Source of the DNA: Symbiodinium sp. CCMP2592
Lineage: Eukaryota; Sar; Dinophyceae; Suessiales; Symbiodiniaceae
Length of the DNA: 64,000 nt
Assembly: GCA_905221615.1 (NCBI GenBank)
Contig: CAJNDT010000503.1
Span: 1 to 64,000, forward strand
Direction: 5' to 3'
In this document: positions 41,111 through 55,352 of the stretch, in pieces
Numbering within the stretch: position 1 is the first letter of the stretch
Layout of the letters: every line of letters begins with the position of its first letter
Made by a program: the position numbers and the translations under genes
Notes under the pieces: generated by a model
The model's input: the letters and a program-made list of their open reading frames with translations, nothing else
What the model was told of the DNA's origin: nothing
Databases searched by the model: none

Positions 41111-43200
41111 CAAATCATGAACAAGGCTCGATCCAAATAAGTGGCACTTTGCGACTTTTGTGGTCTTAGGCTTGCTGACTGGAAAGCAAGTAAATCCTCG
41201 GCGCGAGCGACCTGCGCTCTACAGCCCTTGACCTACTTACCCGTTCAAGTGGCTCTATCTGGGTCCTTTCAACAAGCCAGTGTAACCATGGACGGGAAAG
41301 TAAGCCAATTGGTAGCACAAGGTTGCTAGGCTTCTATGGGCAGGCTGAAGCCCGAACAGCAAAGCCAAGGAGCCTGAGCAACAACCAGGACAACGTCATC
41401 GTCAACCTGGTCCTCGCCACACGCGCTAGAGCTTGAGCCAACCCGAACTCCATAAACCTCTTCCTGACATGTACCTAATGCGAACACAAGATAAAGCATA
41501 GCAGAACCCTCGAGCAGAAGGGGATGCTGTGGGAACCCGTTTCCCGCAACGTTCCCCAAGCACATTGGCACTCCCGATAGTGAAGGTCACTGGTAACTCG
41601 TGGGAACCAAGAACCAATGATGCTTTCAGGACTTTCCTGGGGCCATCTTGGTTCCTGGTTCCCGGGGTCTCCCACTAGTGAACTTCACCAGTCGCAACCT
41701 TTTTGGTTCTGGGCTCCGGGGGCCTGTTGGACTTCAGCATTTAATCTTGACCACTGAGCACACTGTTATTAGGCTTAACAGTTTCATTCAAGCTTGCTGT
41801 TCCACCAATTCTAGAAATTCGGCCTGCGTTAGAAGCAGCCAAGGACTGTCATCAGATGCAATGTATGTGATCCTTGTGAACTGCGTGGAAATATTACATG
41901 TCCGCGTGAATTTTATACAGTTGCCAGCAATTGCAATTGTTGCTCCTGTTCCCTGTAATGCTGTATTCTCACTTATTCCTTAACCTTCCACGCTGCTCCT
42001 CCTACCGACGAAAATCTTTGTTATGTGTGCTTCACTTATGCCTAGTTTTCAAGCTTGCTAAGGTACCATGTCGCAATCTGTTAATGTTGCTAAATGCAGG
42101 ACTGTCGCTCAAAAAGCACTAACATTGCCATCTTCATCATTAGCACTGGCGCGTGTTGCGTTATTGTTAACATCTACCAACTATGTCGTTCCGTCTCTCG
42201 GTCTTAGAGTAGGTGATGCCATGAACTACCACTAGCACCAGTAGGCGAACACACAGTATTATTATCAATACTGACAACCAAGTGAACACATACTTGTTCA
42301 TGAAGAGCTGTTCCATTCGTAGATGTAAGCTATTTCATTCAATGCATGTTGTTGTGTCAGTGTCGTGGTAAATGCCATTAGCTAATCCCATACCTTTTGC
42401 GGCTTTCTGTATTGTCAAATCTAATGACATATTGGTTTTACCAGGATTGGTTTATCTTTCAGTATCGGCATTACTACCTACCATACGATTATTAACGCCG
42501 CTACATGCTCGTGCTAAGGATGTGCCTACCACACCTTCTTATGGTAACGCAACGTGCGTATGTTTGGAACTGTTGGTTAATGTTGCAAGTGTAGCATAAG
42601 CAAATAATGCTGCAATACCAATCGAATTACTTTTCTTTATGTCATGTTTATGGTAAAACCGAAATTTGGCTGTCCCGCTGTGGCATTGTACGGTGAATGT
42701 TGTGTCCTCAACCCAGCCACTAACATCTGTTCTGCTTCAGCATAATAGTAGTTTGTTATCTAGTTTTGCATTATCGTTTGAAACTATGCTGCTGAACTTA
42801 CATGTACAGCAGCAATAGCATTGTCTACTCCTGTTGTATTGCAGAAACATGTATTTGTTTGACGTGCTGTTAAGAAGCTCATTACCAAGACTACTCTTGC
42901 TGGCAGTCATTGCTAAGTCGTGCCCTGCTTTCGCGGCTGCAACTGGTGCCTGTGTGCCGTTGAGTTGCTGTTCTGTTCTTCCTGCACCTTTACATCGATG
43001 CGGTATTTGCATTATTCACTGCTACAGTCAGAAAACGATTGAAGCTAATCGTCGACTTTCAGAACAAGACCGTTTAATATCTGCTCTAGCAGTACGGCTA
43101 TGCAAGCGCTGCTTTGTAGCTGCTGTCCTGCTGGCTTCAGGCGTTTGTTATGTTTCATCTAGTGCGTGAAGGAATTAATTGTCAGGAAAAGTCAGAAGCA
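41111..43200. other. Compositionally distinct gene-free stretch
   Basis: From about 41740 to 43180 the sequence is less GC-rich than its surroundings and nearly free of the telomere-like words and AT microsatellites seen elsewhere. Words such as gttaatgttg recur. Short hydrophobic plus-strand frames (for example 42372-42599) exist, but I recognise none as a gene. Confidence 0.4.
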
Positions 43201-44420
43201 TGGGTTACCGCAGCGTCCTCCTCCCAAACCGAATACCCACAACCCACAACCCTGAACCTGTCCATACAAAAGCCACCAAACCTAAAGCTCCAACCCCTTT
43301 AAGCTAAACCCTATAAACCCTAGACCTTGCATACTCTACAAGACGACCGAACCTGGTACAATCGAAATCCGAAGCCTTTGGGGCTGAAGCCCCGACTAAT
43401 TCCGCAGAAGGCCAGCAACCCTGCGGCGAAACCCGGTTCAGTGGTTCGCTGTAGAGCATACGGTTTTAGTACGGCTTCGGATTTAGCTAGCAGCTACCTA
43501 AAGCGCAAACCTCAACCCTGAAGGTTTCAACGATCTAGTTCGCTTGTCCTGGCCCTGGCCATAAACCATGGGGCTTTCGGCACTTGGAGTCGGCAGCGCA
43601 GCCATGGCGTGGTCTCGAAAGTCCGTAGACTGGAGTGGCGGTTTGTATTAAATACCCAGGACATACACTTGTGCATACGTACGTACATTCATAAACACAT
43701 GTGGTGACATGCGTGCCTAGTGTGCATCTGTATGCAAATGTGCATACCTCTATATATATATATACATATATGTATACATATCATATCTATACTTATACTC
43801 AAATATGTTCACAGAGGTAATCATCAGTAAGTATACTTACATGAAGTCACATATTCCCCTTGCATCAAGTCATGTCTTCCACTTCCTTCCTGTGCATGCA
43901 TCTCACGCATGGCGCGAGGGCGTGTGTGCGTGTCTAGATCTCGCCACTCGAGACCTGTCTTGCAGCAGATGAAGGAGATTCACATAATACCGGGCCTTTA
44001 CCAATTAGCGTAAGGCTTTGGGTTCTCTCTTAGTATAACTGTACAGGAACCCTAAGGAGATACTGCCAATTATTCCTACATATATTTTACCCCTTTGTGC
44101 CACGTCCATTGTACCATATGTTTAGACTTCGTACAGCCGTCCGTGCCCAGCATGCGGAACATGGCACATGTATATTCATACAGAAATGAAATATTCAAAT
44201 TTGTTTCGTACACACATATGTACATAGCTATGTATATTTTTGTACTTATACACACATATATATATATACATATACATACATATGTATACACACTTCTATA
44301 CAGGTGTATATGCACATACACCCGCACATCTATATATATATATATATATATATATAGATACACACACACCTATCTACATATGTATATATGTATGCAAACA
44401 TATGTTTGTATATGTGATTA

Positions 44421-44422
<2 letters not shown>

Positions 44423-44452
<30 letters not shown>

Positions 44453-44513
44453 CGTGGTCATGTCTGCATGTATGTATGTATGTTGTATGTATGTATGTAT
44501 GTATGTATGTATG
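44423..44513. repeat. (TCTG)n followed by (TATG)n tetranucleotide microsatellites
   Basis: About seven tandem tctg units (44423-44453), then two blocks of tatg units (44467-44513). These generate spurious open frames in several phases. Confidence 0.9.
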
Positions 44514-44920
44514 TTGCTATCTATGTATTTGTTTGCTTTTGGGTGATTTGTCTTACAAAGGGTATACCCATGCAGCTATCACCACACAACTATGGCGCCC
44601 CGCTCCTTATATGGTCTCACGTTAGAGTTAGAGGCACTGCTTGCTGGGACGCCCGTCGTAGGAAGCCCTGCCGTGGTTGCTGCATCGTTGAATGAGGAGG
44701 GGAGAGTCTTGCTTCTAGTCTCTCAAGATGATGATAAGCCGGGTTGTATAGGTTCTCACAAATTTTGTGCATGGCTCGATAAGCTTTTTGTCTTTTTGCC
44801 TGCTTAACCACTTCCACCTTTCAGACTTTGCCCGAACAAATCCAAGTTTTCCGGCTGAGTTCATCACCACCGTTTAACAGCAGTTGAATTCTGGGGGTTC
44901 AGGCGTATAGGTGCAAGAAT

Positions 44921-45030
44921 AGGATCAACAGCAAGAGCAGGAGCAAGAAAAGAAGCAAGAGCAGGAGCACCAGCGGAAGCAAGAGCAACGGTAGCAGCAA
45001 GAGCAAGGGCAGGAGACGAAGCAAGCGAAT
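44921..45030. repeat. Purine-rich hexamer array
   Basis: Degenerate agcaag/agcagg hexamers, about 15-18 units, then gata/gaca units. The array is unusual because one strand is almost pyrimidine-free. Confidence 0.7.
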
Positions 45031-47445
45031 TGCAGGCTCAGGATAGATAGATAGTTAGATAGACAGACAGACAAACAACAAAGAGAAAGCGAGAGAGTTA
45101 CTGAGAAAGAGAGCCTAGCTGCTACATATGGACAGAAACTGCTGTAACACACTGAAGCGATTCGCCGGCAAGGAGCGCATCTGTCTCCCAAGTGCATCGG
45201 TCGGATGATCTGATCTACCTGTAAAATCTTTTTGAGGGATCAGGGATTATCAGGTGAACAGTTCAAGTAGCTGACAATAGCCCACAATTTGGAGTGTTAG
45301 GGTCTTGGTGTTTGTGCTTTGGACGCTAGGGAGGTCAGGGCACTGAAGACTCAGGGCCCAGGGGCTTGAGGCCCGAAACACAAACCCCGCGCCGAGGCTT
45401 TCATGAGAACTCAGCAACTTGACTAGGGTTGGACTGTACCAGTTACAGGATACAACCGGCTTGTCAACTGGCTTCAACTGAGATGCACACTCTCTGTCGC
45501 GGGATTGAGGACATGCATGGTTGAAATCAAGACAAAGTCCTGCTTTCCTGCCTGACATCAGCGCGTGCTTCTTTCGCGACGATCAGCACGAGACAGTTCA
45601 CATTCTGTCAGCTCCAACTGCAGCGAGATACTGCCTCATGCGCATGGTTCAGGACCGAGATTTGAAGTTCGGCGTTTAGGGTCGACGTCACGAAGAACAG
45701 GAGTTGGAGGGTCGAACGATCCCGGTCTTCATGACGTATGGCCTTCTCTAGTCATCATGTGAGATTGCAGCGACTGTTGAAAGGGGTTGTCTCTGAACAC
45801 TTTATCAATATACGACCGCCCACAGCAAAAACATTCTACCAATGTCGTTGGCTGTCTATCTACCTATCTGTTGGTCTAGCTGTTTAACCGATGTGTCTAT
45901 CGAGTCAGCGACCTGTCTATCTATCTCAGTTTACCGGTATCTGTGTACAGGCAAATATATACACCCATATACCTTTGTATATTGGTTCAAGCGGCTCTTT
46001 AAAAACCGGAACGATTTGCTAGCAAGGGGCGCGTCAGTCACCCGATCTGGTCCACCTGCAAAGACTGCAAGCAGGCATGAACGGCGTAGCTTCGGGGTGT
46101 GGGTGTATAAATATATATATATAGGCATACACATACACATACATATATAGTTAATAATGTTAGATGATGGTTCAATGCATTGTACTGCGTTATATGTCAT
46201 ACTTTATCGTATTGTATCAGATACTACATGTATTGGACGATGTTATATGTTTAGTATACTTTATTGAACCACATTTTACTGCATTATCTCTGTTATATTA
46301 TGTTGTATTATACTAATAGTATGTTATATTGCGTTGTAATGTATGTTAAGTTTATTCATATGTGTCTAGTAGTCCATTGTTGTCCAAGGAAAAGGCTTGG
46401 GTTTGTCGGGCTTAGGGCTATAGGGACTGAACCCAACCTAGCTCAAGTGGGTATCGGGTCTTGGGCTTTGAGCTGAACCCCCCGAAACTCCTCAAACCGA
46501 AATTCTTAACTCCTGAGCCCCACAAAGTAGCTGAGGGAGGTCCGAGAAGCTCTGGGGAAGAACCGTTCCGAATACCATGAGCTGCAACTACTACTGCAGG
46601 AGCCTTCATTAGCTTCGGCTGTTGGGTATCTTTAGTATATTGTAATTATTAATTACACCGTCAAGGAGCCAAGTACGCAGAACGGAAACCCTTGGAGGAG
46701 TCCAAACTTTTCGGAGCCGTCCAGCGAACACTACAGACAACAACCACAAGATACCCGGAAAAGGGCATGACCCTGATCCACCCTTTTCGTGCATTTCAAA
46801 TTAACAACTCATCATGAGCACTAGGCGATCTCGAGAAACCTGTAGCTCCCCAGAGCTCGAGGTGGCAGAAACAACCAGTACAGTATACGGGCCTTAATAC
46901 TTGGAGTGGGCTTTTGGAGGGTGTGTCATGCTGTAAGCATTGTCTTATAGCAACCCTGAGGATAAGAAGTCGACGCAGCGCGGTCGGACATTGGGTTAAA
47001 GTATGCATTGCACCTGGCATGCCTATTTGTGATGCACTGGTTTGGGGGGCCTGCGCTGTCGCCACGGCTTTTGCTAACTTATCCAGCCTGGGAAGCTGTA
47101 TCAGCATGCAGAAGTATGGAGACATAGTAATCTTGGGATATTCGAGCCTTGCTAGCATAGCAGGAGTTGGTGAGCAGTTTTGTTGAGCACCTAGTTGCAA
47201 CTGCAAACCTCGTTCGAATCCACCACCTCGTCGCCACTTTCCTCTCATCACCATCTTCTGCACCCGCAGTGGTCAGTAGTTTCCAGGGCAGAGTTCCAGA
47301 GAACCTTTGCGTAACATTCAGTGGGCCTAGCCACTTTACGCACTTCAACGAGGATGTCGAAAGCGTCCCGTGGGACCACCCCGTGCAGGCGAGCGCTGCT
47401 GGAAAGTCTGCAGGTCGGATATAAGGTCTTGGTGGACAGTATCTG

Positions 47446-47537
47446 TAGTCTCCATTGTAGTTCCTTTTTTTGGTTTAACCAAATATGTAATTAGGATCCT
47501 ATAGGGTAACCCCAAAAAGGAACTACAATGGAGACTA
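47446..47537. repeat. Foldback (MITE-like) element
   Basis: Inverted arms of about 25 bp (tagtctccattgtagttcc and complement) around a centre of about 40 bp. Layout and the inner ccaaaaagga motif resemble family 1 elements at 52385 and 54391, but the outer ends differ. Confidence 0.75.
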
Positions 47538-49427
47538 TAGGTATCATGGTTGGTGCATGGATGCTGCGGAGAACGGAGGTCTGGGTGGACGTTACTTAGC
47601 ATGGTTGGCCCAGAATACTCTGGGAAAGGATGCCTTTTTTTGCTTCGGGGCTCCCTCTTCTGAGTGGACATTATCATTGGCTGGCCCGTGGATGCCTGAA
47701 CAATGGATGAGGTCAGGGTGGACGTTTTCATGGTTGGCGCTTGGATGCTCATGTGGATCGGGCGAGGTCTAGGTGGACGTCCCGCGGTCGGCGCTTGGAT
47801 GCTCTTGGGAAGGGATGGTTGGACGCTGTTGGACAGCACTAGGCCTGTGGCGGTAAACCTGAGGCACTGCTGGTAGCATTTTCTACCCTTTGACGTTGCC
47901 TCCAGTTCCTCAAGCTCTCACCCGAAAGCTCAAACTCCAAAACCTTAGAACCCCAAGCCAGCAAAATCTTCAAATCTTGTGCAAAACACCATGATTCCCT
48001 CATGTCCTATGAGCCGGAACCTCCCAACACCTAAGCCCAACACGCCTAAACTGTATACAACTTGCACGTAAGCTTAGGATGTCCTTAAGGGGGGGTGGTC
48101 CAAGGGGGGTAGGTAACCTAGTAATACCCATTATTCCCCAATACTCCCTAAGCTTCCCTAAGGTTCCCCAAAGCTCCCTAGTACCCTCCCCCCTTGAACC
48201 ACCCCCCCTTAAGGATCCTATAATAAGCGCTAACTTCACCCCTACGCCCGAAACCTTGGAACTCCTGTTTTTGAGTCGCGGGCTGGGGCCGGACGTCTGA
48301 ACACGCATCATATTGGAACTCTTGAACCTGACAGCCCGGAAAAAAACACCTGTAAAACGGATGCAGGAGCTTAAAGGAACCCTGAAACCCCACAGAGCCT
48401 TATAAAGCACCATAAAACTCTGGACAAATCCTGAGAAGCCTTGACAGAACCCCTTGAAAACCCTCAATCCTGAAATCCCAAAACCCTAAAACACCTTTAA
48501 AGAACCTGTAGAAATCCCTAGAGAACCCTCCAAAACTCGAAACTTGGGAGACCTCCAAGGATTCCGAGGACGAAGACGCCGCCCGCAAGAATAACAGCCC
48601 CCAGGACGCCGAGGGTGCCGGATTCTGATTTAGGGCTTTGGGGTTTAGATTTTTAGGGTCTTATTCAGGCTTTTTGGGGTTTGCAGGTTGAAGGTCTAAT
48701 GTAGGGCTGAAGGGTTGAGGGTAGAAGGAAGACGCAGGGATTCTGAAGGGCTTTAGGTGTCAGGGTTTAGGGGAAGGCTCCATGAGCCTTTCAAGGGGTT
48801 CTAAGGCGTATAAGGGTTTCCTCAGGGCTTTGCTAGCCTGTATGACGGCTTGAGGAGGGGCTTCATAGGATTCTTCTCACGTCTTCTGTGAGGGTTTTGC
48901 CAGGCTTATTCCGAAGTTGTATGGCGACTCTCTCGACAGGTTTTATCCCTCCTACTTGGCAAGGACGCAGCCCGCAGTGCAGGGTACTTGGTTGAACAGA
49001 GGCAGGCTTGAACATTGAAGCCCACAGGTGATACTCTAGCTCGCATCAGTCCTCAGGTAGCTTGATGACGAGAGACAGGTTTTTTCAGCTCCTTTTTAAC
49101 GAGAGACAGGTTGTTTTTGCTTTAGGTTAAGTGTGTTTCAGGTTCAGGCATGAGGACTCTGGAGTTGAAAGCTATTCTCTTGGGGTTGATTTTGTTTTTA
49201 AAGCTTTTGGTATCAGGGTTGGGGGGGCTAGGATTAAGCTTTAAAGCATAGGTGCATCCCCTACAGGGTTTTGCCCTCAGAGTCTAGGATAAAGGGTTTA
49301 AGTGGGTGCACGGCTGTAAACGCCAGGCTTGAACGAGTTGGACCTTGGATTTGGACGTTGGATTCGGGGCGTCTCCTGCGTCGCGCCGGGGAGGCGAGCT
49401 GTGCCCTGCACCGGCGCGATCGCCTAC

Positions 49428-49462
<35 letters not shown>

Positions 49463-52384
49463 ATGATATTATGATATTACAATTATTATTAGTATTGTCA
49501 GTATGATTATTTTTGGCAAGCTCATTGACCTCGAGGACTTCGGGCTCGTCGCTGCCATTAGCATCGTGATGCAACACGGCGATGTACAGCCATCATGGTG
49601 GCCCGTACAGCTTGTGATGACGGCGAGGTGACCGCAAGCTCAGGGCCCGCACAGTTGTTGCACACATGTCGGACAGAATGTCCAAATTTCTGAGAAAGAT
49701 CAAGATCCGACTGGCAACTTTAATTTAGGCTTCAGGCGGTAATTAGCATAAAGGTTATCTGAACTAACAGAACTGACTCTTTTCATGTAAGCGGGGTGCA
49801 AAAAATAGAGATTGCAAACAACGGAGTCAACATGAGACCTAGGAATGTTTCGTACAAAACAAGCAAGGAGAGACGCGCTGCCCAAGGTTGAAGCAACACA
49901 GGCACTGTAATGTTTCTCATGCAATCTTTCATGGTTTAAAACAATCATCACAAGTCGGGCTATAACAACCCTGCAATGACGTCTTCGTTGGCGCTGTGCC
50001 CTCTCAGGCAGAAAGAACACCACGGAGTAAAGATCTACACACATGTGCGACTTTTGAGTTGGATGACTTGCCGAAATTGCCCAGCCAAGCAGCCAAAGAT
50101 GTTCATATCCTTCTCATCCTTTCTGCCCTCGGAACAGATCGGTGGCATGCGACATGTGAGAAGCATTGAGCAGTGCTCAAACTGCGGCAGTTTGTAGCAC
50201 AACCGATCTCAAACTTCTCAAAGAGGCAACATGTTGCATCCATACAGGGATGCCCTGCTGTTGCACAGATTGCGGCTCAGCTTCTTCCCTCTTCGACTCT
50301 GAAGAAGCCTTGCCGTGATATTAGGCGCGACAGGCACATGGGTCCAAACCCGCAGCGGTTCAGAGTGTAGGGTTCACAGTATTGTGACGAGAGCTCATGT
50401 CAAAAGGTCATCCTCGTAGTGCGAAGCAGTCATTATCATTTCAAGAACTGTGTCTCGAGTATGAAGAACTTCGGCTCAGAAACTTCACGACAGGCCAGCA
50501 ATCTGCACCACATGAGTTTACTGGCCAAAGCTCTCAAAATCCCTAAATACGGTTTACACGGCTGCGGTGGAGCCCCTGTAGCTTGAACCCGGCCCGCCTG
50601 GCCGGTCCCCTTGACCGCTGGGATCGTGCCATCACCTTGAAGGGGCCACAAACCCGAACACCCTAAAACAGCCAGTATTTCCTGAAGTCTAAATAGCGCA
50701 GCCAGTAGGACAAGCTCGCAGACAGGCGCCATATCTGGTCGGATATTGTGCAGGCAAGCCACTTTCTCCGTCCGCTTGCCTTGGCTGAAGATCTTCCACA
50801 AAATCTACATTAGGGGTTCGAGTCTACGATTTTCAAGTTGAAGGGCCCTGCATCTCGCGTCACGAAGGTGAATTGGCCCAACTCTTCTCTGCAGGCGAAA
50901 CAGCTCGAAGCTCCCCGGCCTTTAGGCCTTCCAATCTGCTGAAATGTTACACCCAGAACACTAAACCGTGCTAAACTCCCCAAGTGTCGGTGATGGTACA
51001 GCCCTGCTGAAGTCCTCTTCCCTAAAAGCCCTCAAGCATGAACCCTCTCTGAACCCAAGAGTCCCTCCGTAACCCTAGCCGGCGCTGGGTTGGAAGAAAG
51101 AAAAGGGTGGAAAGGTGGGACATGGTGGGACTTGGGGTATCTTCCCCGAAGACCTCGTCAAAGTCTCTGTCGCCAAACTTGCCAGATTGCTGTCTCGCCA
51201 GTGTTGGTGCTCTCCTGCAAATGGCCCAAGTGTGGTTTGGGAAATAAGCATCGTTCCCCTTTTTGCTGCTGTAGGGTTTTATTTTCGTGCTACAGCCACC
51301 TATATAAATCAAACAATTGCTGTCCTGAAGGACCCCACTTAAACGCTGAATTCTGAACCCTCACTCTGGCAGCTGAAACCATGGAAGTCAACGGACCCGC
51401 CTAGGGCAACATAACCGTTAAGCATACGACTTGTTCATAAAGTGTCATGTTGGCCGAATGTATTCTCTATACTCCATTATTAATAAAACGCGGGCTTCAG
51501 GAGAGTAACCGACGGTGACGTGTCGCTTTCCAGAGGACCCGAAACCAGGACCAGAACCATTGCCAGTGGTTTCATACCTTGTTCTTTTGAGGCTTCTACC
51601 TTGCTGTTAGGAGTTGCAGCGTTCGGGCATGCTGGTCTTTGGCATGAACCCCACGCACTGCCAGCTGCAACTGCATACCCGGACTTCGAAACCCTGAACC
51701 AATTAGGCTTTATATAGGGTTTAGTCCCAACCGGATAAGCGAAGCCCCTTAGACTAAACCGTCAGACCAACATCCTAAATCTGAATCTCTGCAGGAAGCA
51801 CCAGCACAAGTCACGCCCCCAATATAGGGGCCTCACTACGGGTTTTGGGGCATACTTAACTATAAAAAGGAGCGGGCAAAATAGAACAGGTAAGCATTGA
51901 GATCCGCATATTCCACCCTCTGAGAGCCTGTTCGTTGCTCCCCACGGCCCAGCAAACGTGAAGAGCAAGGGCGCCGCCAGGAAGGCCCTCAAGGAGCTGC
52001 TCAGGACAGGCACGATGTAGGATTTAGGGTTTAGGGATGTTTCGGCGCTCACACTCGGACAATCCAGACGAGGCACGTGGTTCGGAGTCTGACAAAGTGA
52101 AACACTCTAAGGGGACAGTCATATGACTTGTAGCAACAATCTACGTCAGGGATGTTTAGGGGTTAGGGTTTTGACACTCACACTCGGACAAGCCTGGCAA
52201 GGTCTGCAGAAGTAGGTTCGACTCGACTACGTGTTAAGCCCAGGAAGTAGGTTCACGGTTAGGGTTTAGGGGTTTGGAGTTGAGGGTTTCAGGATCATCT
52301 GGTTCGCTCCTGTTTGGTGTCAGCTGTCGAGCAGGGCTCTGGGGGATGAGGCGATCCGAAGCTCCAGCGTTTGGGTTATGCACA
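47538..52384. other. Gene-free stretch
   Basis: No gene is recognised. The stretch is rich in degenerate gggtttag / ccctaaac words (especially 47880-48800 and 52015-52300), with an AT tract at 49431-49457. Confidence 0.5.
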
Positions 52385-52487
52385 TGGGTGGTTGTCAAAA
52401 TCATGGTTCCTTTGTGGGTCTAATTATTATACGGCACCTATTATTTAGGGTACCCAAAAAGGGGACCATAAATTTGACAACCACCCA
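52385..52487. repeat. Foldback (MITE-like) element, family 1 copy 1
   Basis: Arms 52385-52419 and 52452-52487 share tgggtggttgtcaaa at the outer ends and acccaaaaagg inside. It is the same family as 54391-54491, with its centre in the opposite orientation. Confidence 0.8.
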
Positions 52488-54390
52488 CATGGCTCGGACT
52501 CGTGCTTCATCCCTTGCATTCAGTGCACACGCTGTCTCAGGCTCTACAAAACTTCCCGCCATGAGACCATGCCGCACCGTGCCCACCCCACAGGAAGAAT
52601 GCAAAGTGTCAGAACCCCCTTGCGGCTTCCTCACGACACCTGAGCTCACGACAGAAGGAGGGCGCCAGGACGAAAGCGCATGGCAGCAATGCCACGTCAA
52701 AGTTTAAGAGCCTAACCTTAACAACACCAGGGCTAAAGCTCATCCCTCCGTCATTCTGCCAAGTTGACCCGATTGCAAGTCGACCCTGCTGCGAGTGATC
52801 CCCCGACTCTTGGGCATGAGAAGCATTTGCAAACAGTTTTCGGGTTTGGGGGTTTAGGGTTCAGCTTTTGTGGCAGGATTCGAGGCGTGGCGGTGTGGAT
52901 GCTGCTTAGATGTTCATCGAGTGTTTTGGGGGGACATAGCTGACAAATGAAGGAGAAGCTGCCTCCATCACTCGCCTCTCTCACTCACTCGCGCATGCTT
53001 TGCAGGGAGTCCAACTTATGGTATGTCGATGCTGTCAAGGCCTCAACACATAACCTGCGGTGAGAGCTCAGAACCTCGAGGCTCCATCTGTGTGACATCG
53101 ATAGAGTCCCAGACCTAGCCCCGAACTGATAACGCTCCAACCCCGAAGTAAAAACAGATGTCTGGTTTAGGTTTCAGGGTCAAGGATCTGGGTAGGTGGT
53201 TGACAGAAAGATCCCCACACCTCGAATCTGCAGCTTGTTTCTGGTGTCACGTGTATTGTCTGGGCCGAACATTAGCCCCCGCCCTCAGGGCTTGCTGATC
53301 GCTCCAAATGTACCAGACAAGCACCAGAGAGCGCCCGTGGGGTCAAGAATCGAAAAATTAGTGTTGTCGAGGTAACTCACAAGCCCAAATTTAGCATCAG
53401 GCCCCTACCCGTACTTGAGAGTCTGGATCTTGAGCTGTTTGAGAGTTACTTACGATCAGGCCGGGCTTGCGTGGATGTCGGGCTTGAGAGACGTCCTTGG
53501 CTGGCTGACCTCTTCGAGGAAACCCGCCTATCCTGCTAGCTCGAAATTAAATGGGAGGCAGCTTTGCTGCACGTGCACTGCAAGAACAGGTCTTTGCGAC
53601 AAACGCATGACGGGATGCGAGACGCATGGTCTCGAATTAAAATGTATTACTTTAGCGAGGAACACCTTGGATGGTTTCCTGATGTCCGACGGGTACATCT
53701 ACCCAGCAAGACATCTACCTTCTGCGGTTAAGAATGCAAGGGTTTCCATCTCTAGTATGCCCAACATTGAAAGTTCAACTGAGGGTGGCTATATTCCGCA
53801 GATATCTCTGGTGCCGCGCTTCGGCACAACAGAAACGGAAATCTGGGCTGCAGACTCATCAGGGTGCATTCTGTCGGGATCGCCGGACCCGGGTACAGTC
53901 CGAAGGAACCTTCGAAAGCTAAGCGTAAGGTTTTCATCTTGGGTGCCCTTACTATTCTTTAGGGCTCAGGGCCCCACTGCGATGTTTGAGCCCAAAATCA
54001 CACTATAGTTGTTGCTACGAATGCTATTGATTTGTCTTCGGGGGGTTAGGGTTCAGGTAAGCTCAGGGTTTAATACTTTCAGAGCCCAAACCCAATTTAG
54101 AACAGACTCTGCCGATCAGCTGGGACCCCTAAAACTTGTGCCGTATACATTTGTCAAAATACCCCGAACCCTTAACCCCGTAATCAGGTGAGGTTTTATT
54201 CGCTGGGACCTGCTGTTTCGGATTAAGGCGGCGACTCGAAGATTCGCGCCCCCAAACCCTAAACCCTGCGCCCCTGCTTACTCAGAGTCTATCGGGCTTT
54301 GGGAAGGCCCCCGACCATGAGGCCCAACAAGCACTGAAGCTTCACGCCCTCGACCCTGCCTTGATGCTCGAAGCCCTTCGTGAGATATAT
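52488..54390. other. Gene-free stretch
   Basis: A 197-codon plus-strand frame (53415-54008) has no recognisable family, splice context or protein-like composition, and I do not call it. Telomere-like words occur at about 52850 and 53165. Confidence 0.5.
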
Positions 54391-54491
54391 AGGTGGTTGT
54401 CGAAATTAGGGTCCCTTTTTGGGTACCCTGAATACTAGGTGCCGTATTATAATAAGGACCCAAAAAGGGACCATAATTTTGACGAGCACCC
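54391..54491. repeat. Foldback (MITE-like) element, family 1 copy 2
   Basis: Arms 54391-54424 and 54458-54491 with aggtggttgtcgaaat at the outer end and ccctttttgggt inside. The centre ggtgccgtattat is the reverse complement of the copy 1 centre (ataatacggcacc-like). Confidence 0.8.
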
Positions 54492-55352
54492 ACGCATAAG
54501 TTGAAGCCGACCCTCATACTATGAACCCTCAGCCTTAGGACACGCTACATTACATCATCGTTGTGCGGTGTTTGCATCATGTCTCGAGGATCTGGTGGCT
54601 AGAACGAGCTCATCCAACAACAGGAGGCTCACTAGCAGGGGCTACCAGACCGAAATGATTCCAATCAGCGCAAGTCTGCAGTTACTAGCAAAGAAGACTC
54701 GCTACAAACACACGTATCCTAAACTAGCCTTGCTGCACCTGGATTGGGGCTATAAGTAATTATGACTGTAGTCACAGTTACCTTACGTACTGATAAGCCC
54801 AAATACCAATTCCCATGATCCTGTAAGTAGAGCACCACAAGCCGTTGGACCCGAACCCAAAACCGTGGAAACAAAACAAACCTCAGCAGGACAACACCGG
54901 AGCCACCGGCAAAAACCAGAGGCTTGGAGTTTCAGGACTGCGGGCTGTCAAGCACAAGCCCCAAGTACTTTCACAGTCTTGCAGTCGTGCGTGCTTGTGC
55001 AGGGTCATGACACGTTTCCTGTTTCGTCATATCTTACGGATTTGATTGTATGAAGCCGTCTTACAGGATACTCGCACGTATGTGTGTTTTTTCTGCTGCC
55101 CTACAGATGTCGCAAACCCTGGGATCGGGATCTATTTTGCTTGGTAAGACCGTCTATTTTGCCGATTAGAATCAACGATATTCAAAGCCACGGGGTGCTT
55201 GCAAGCTGCACGACAAGTTGTTACGGAATGCTGAGGAATATTGGACGGCTGGCGCAGGCTGCTTAGTCTGGCTCTTTTCTTTCGGGGGCGGATGATTTAA
55301 CAAAGTGTATCGGCCATGCTCTTGTCAAGTACACATACTATGGGGCGTTGAT

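Larger units (their letters stand above)
43201..47445. other. Gene-free stretch with microsatellites
   Basis: Telomere-like CCCTAAA-type words at about 43230-43340, AT tracts, the (TCTG)n/(TATG)n block at 44423-44513 and a GCAAGA/GGAGCAA-type purine array at about 44921-45030. No gene is recognised. Confidence 0.5.

Noticed and set aside
44095-44695. Tyr/Ile-rich and Cys/Val-rich frames of 150-176 codons
   Set aside because: Produced by TA, TCTG and TATG microsatellites.
53415-54008. 197-codon plus-strand frame
   Set aside because: It has an ATG, but I see no family, domain or regular composition, and it overlaps degenerate telomere-like DNA.
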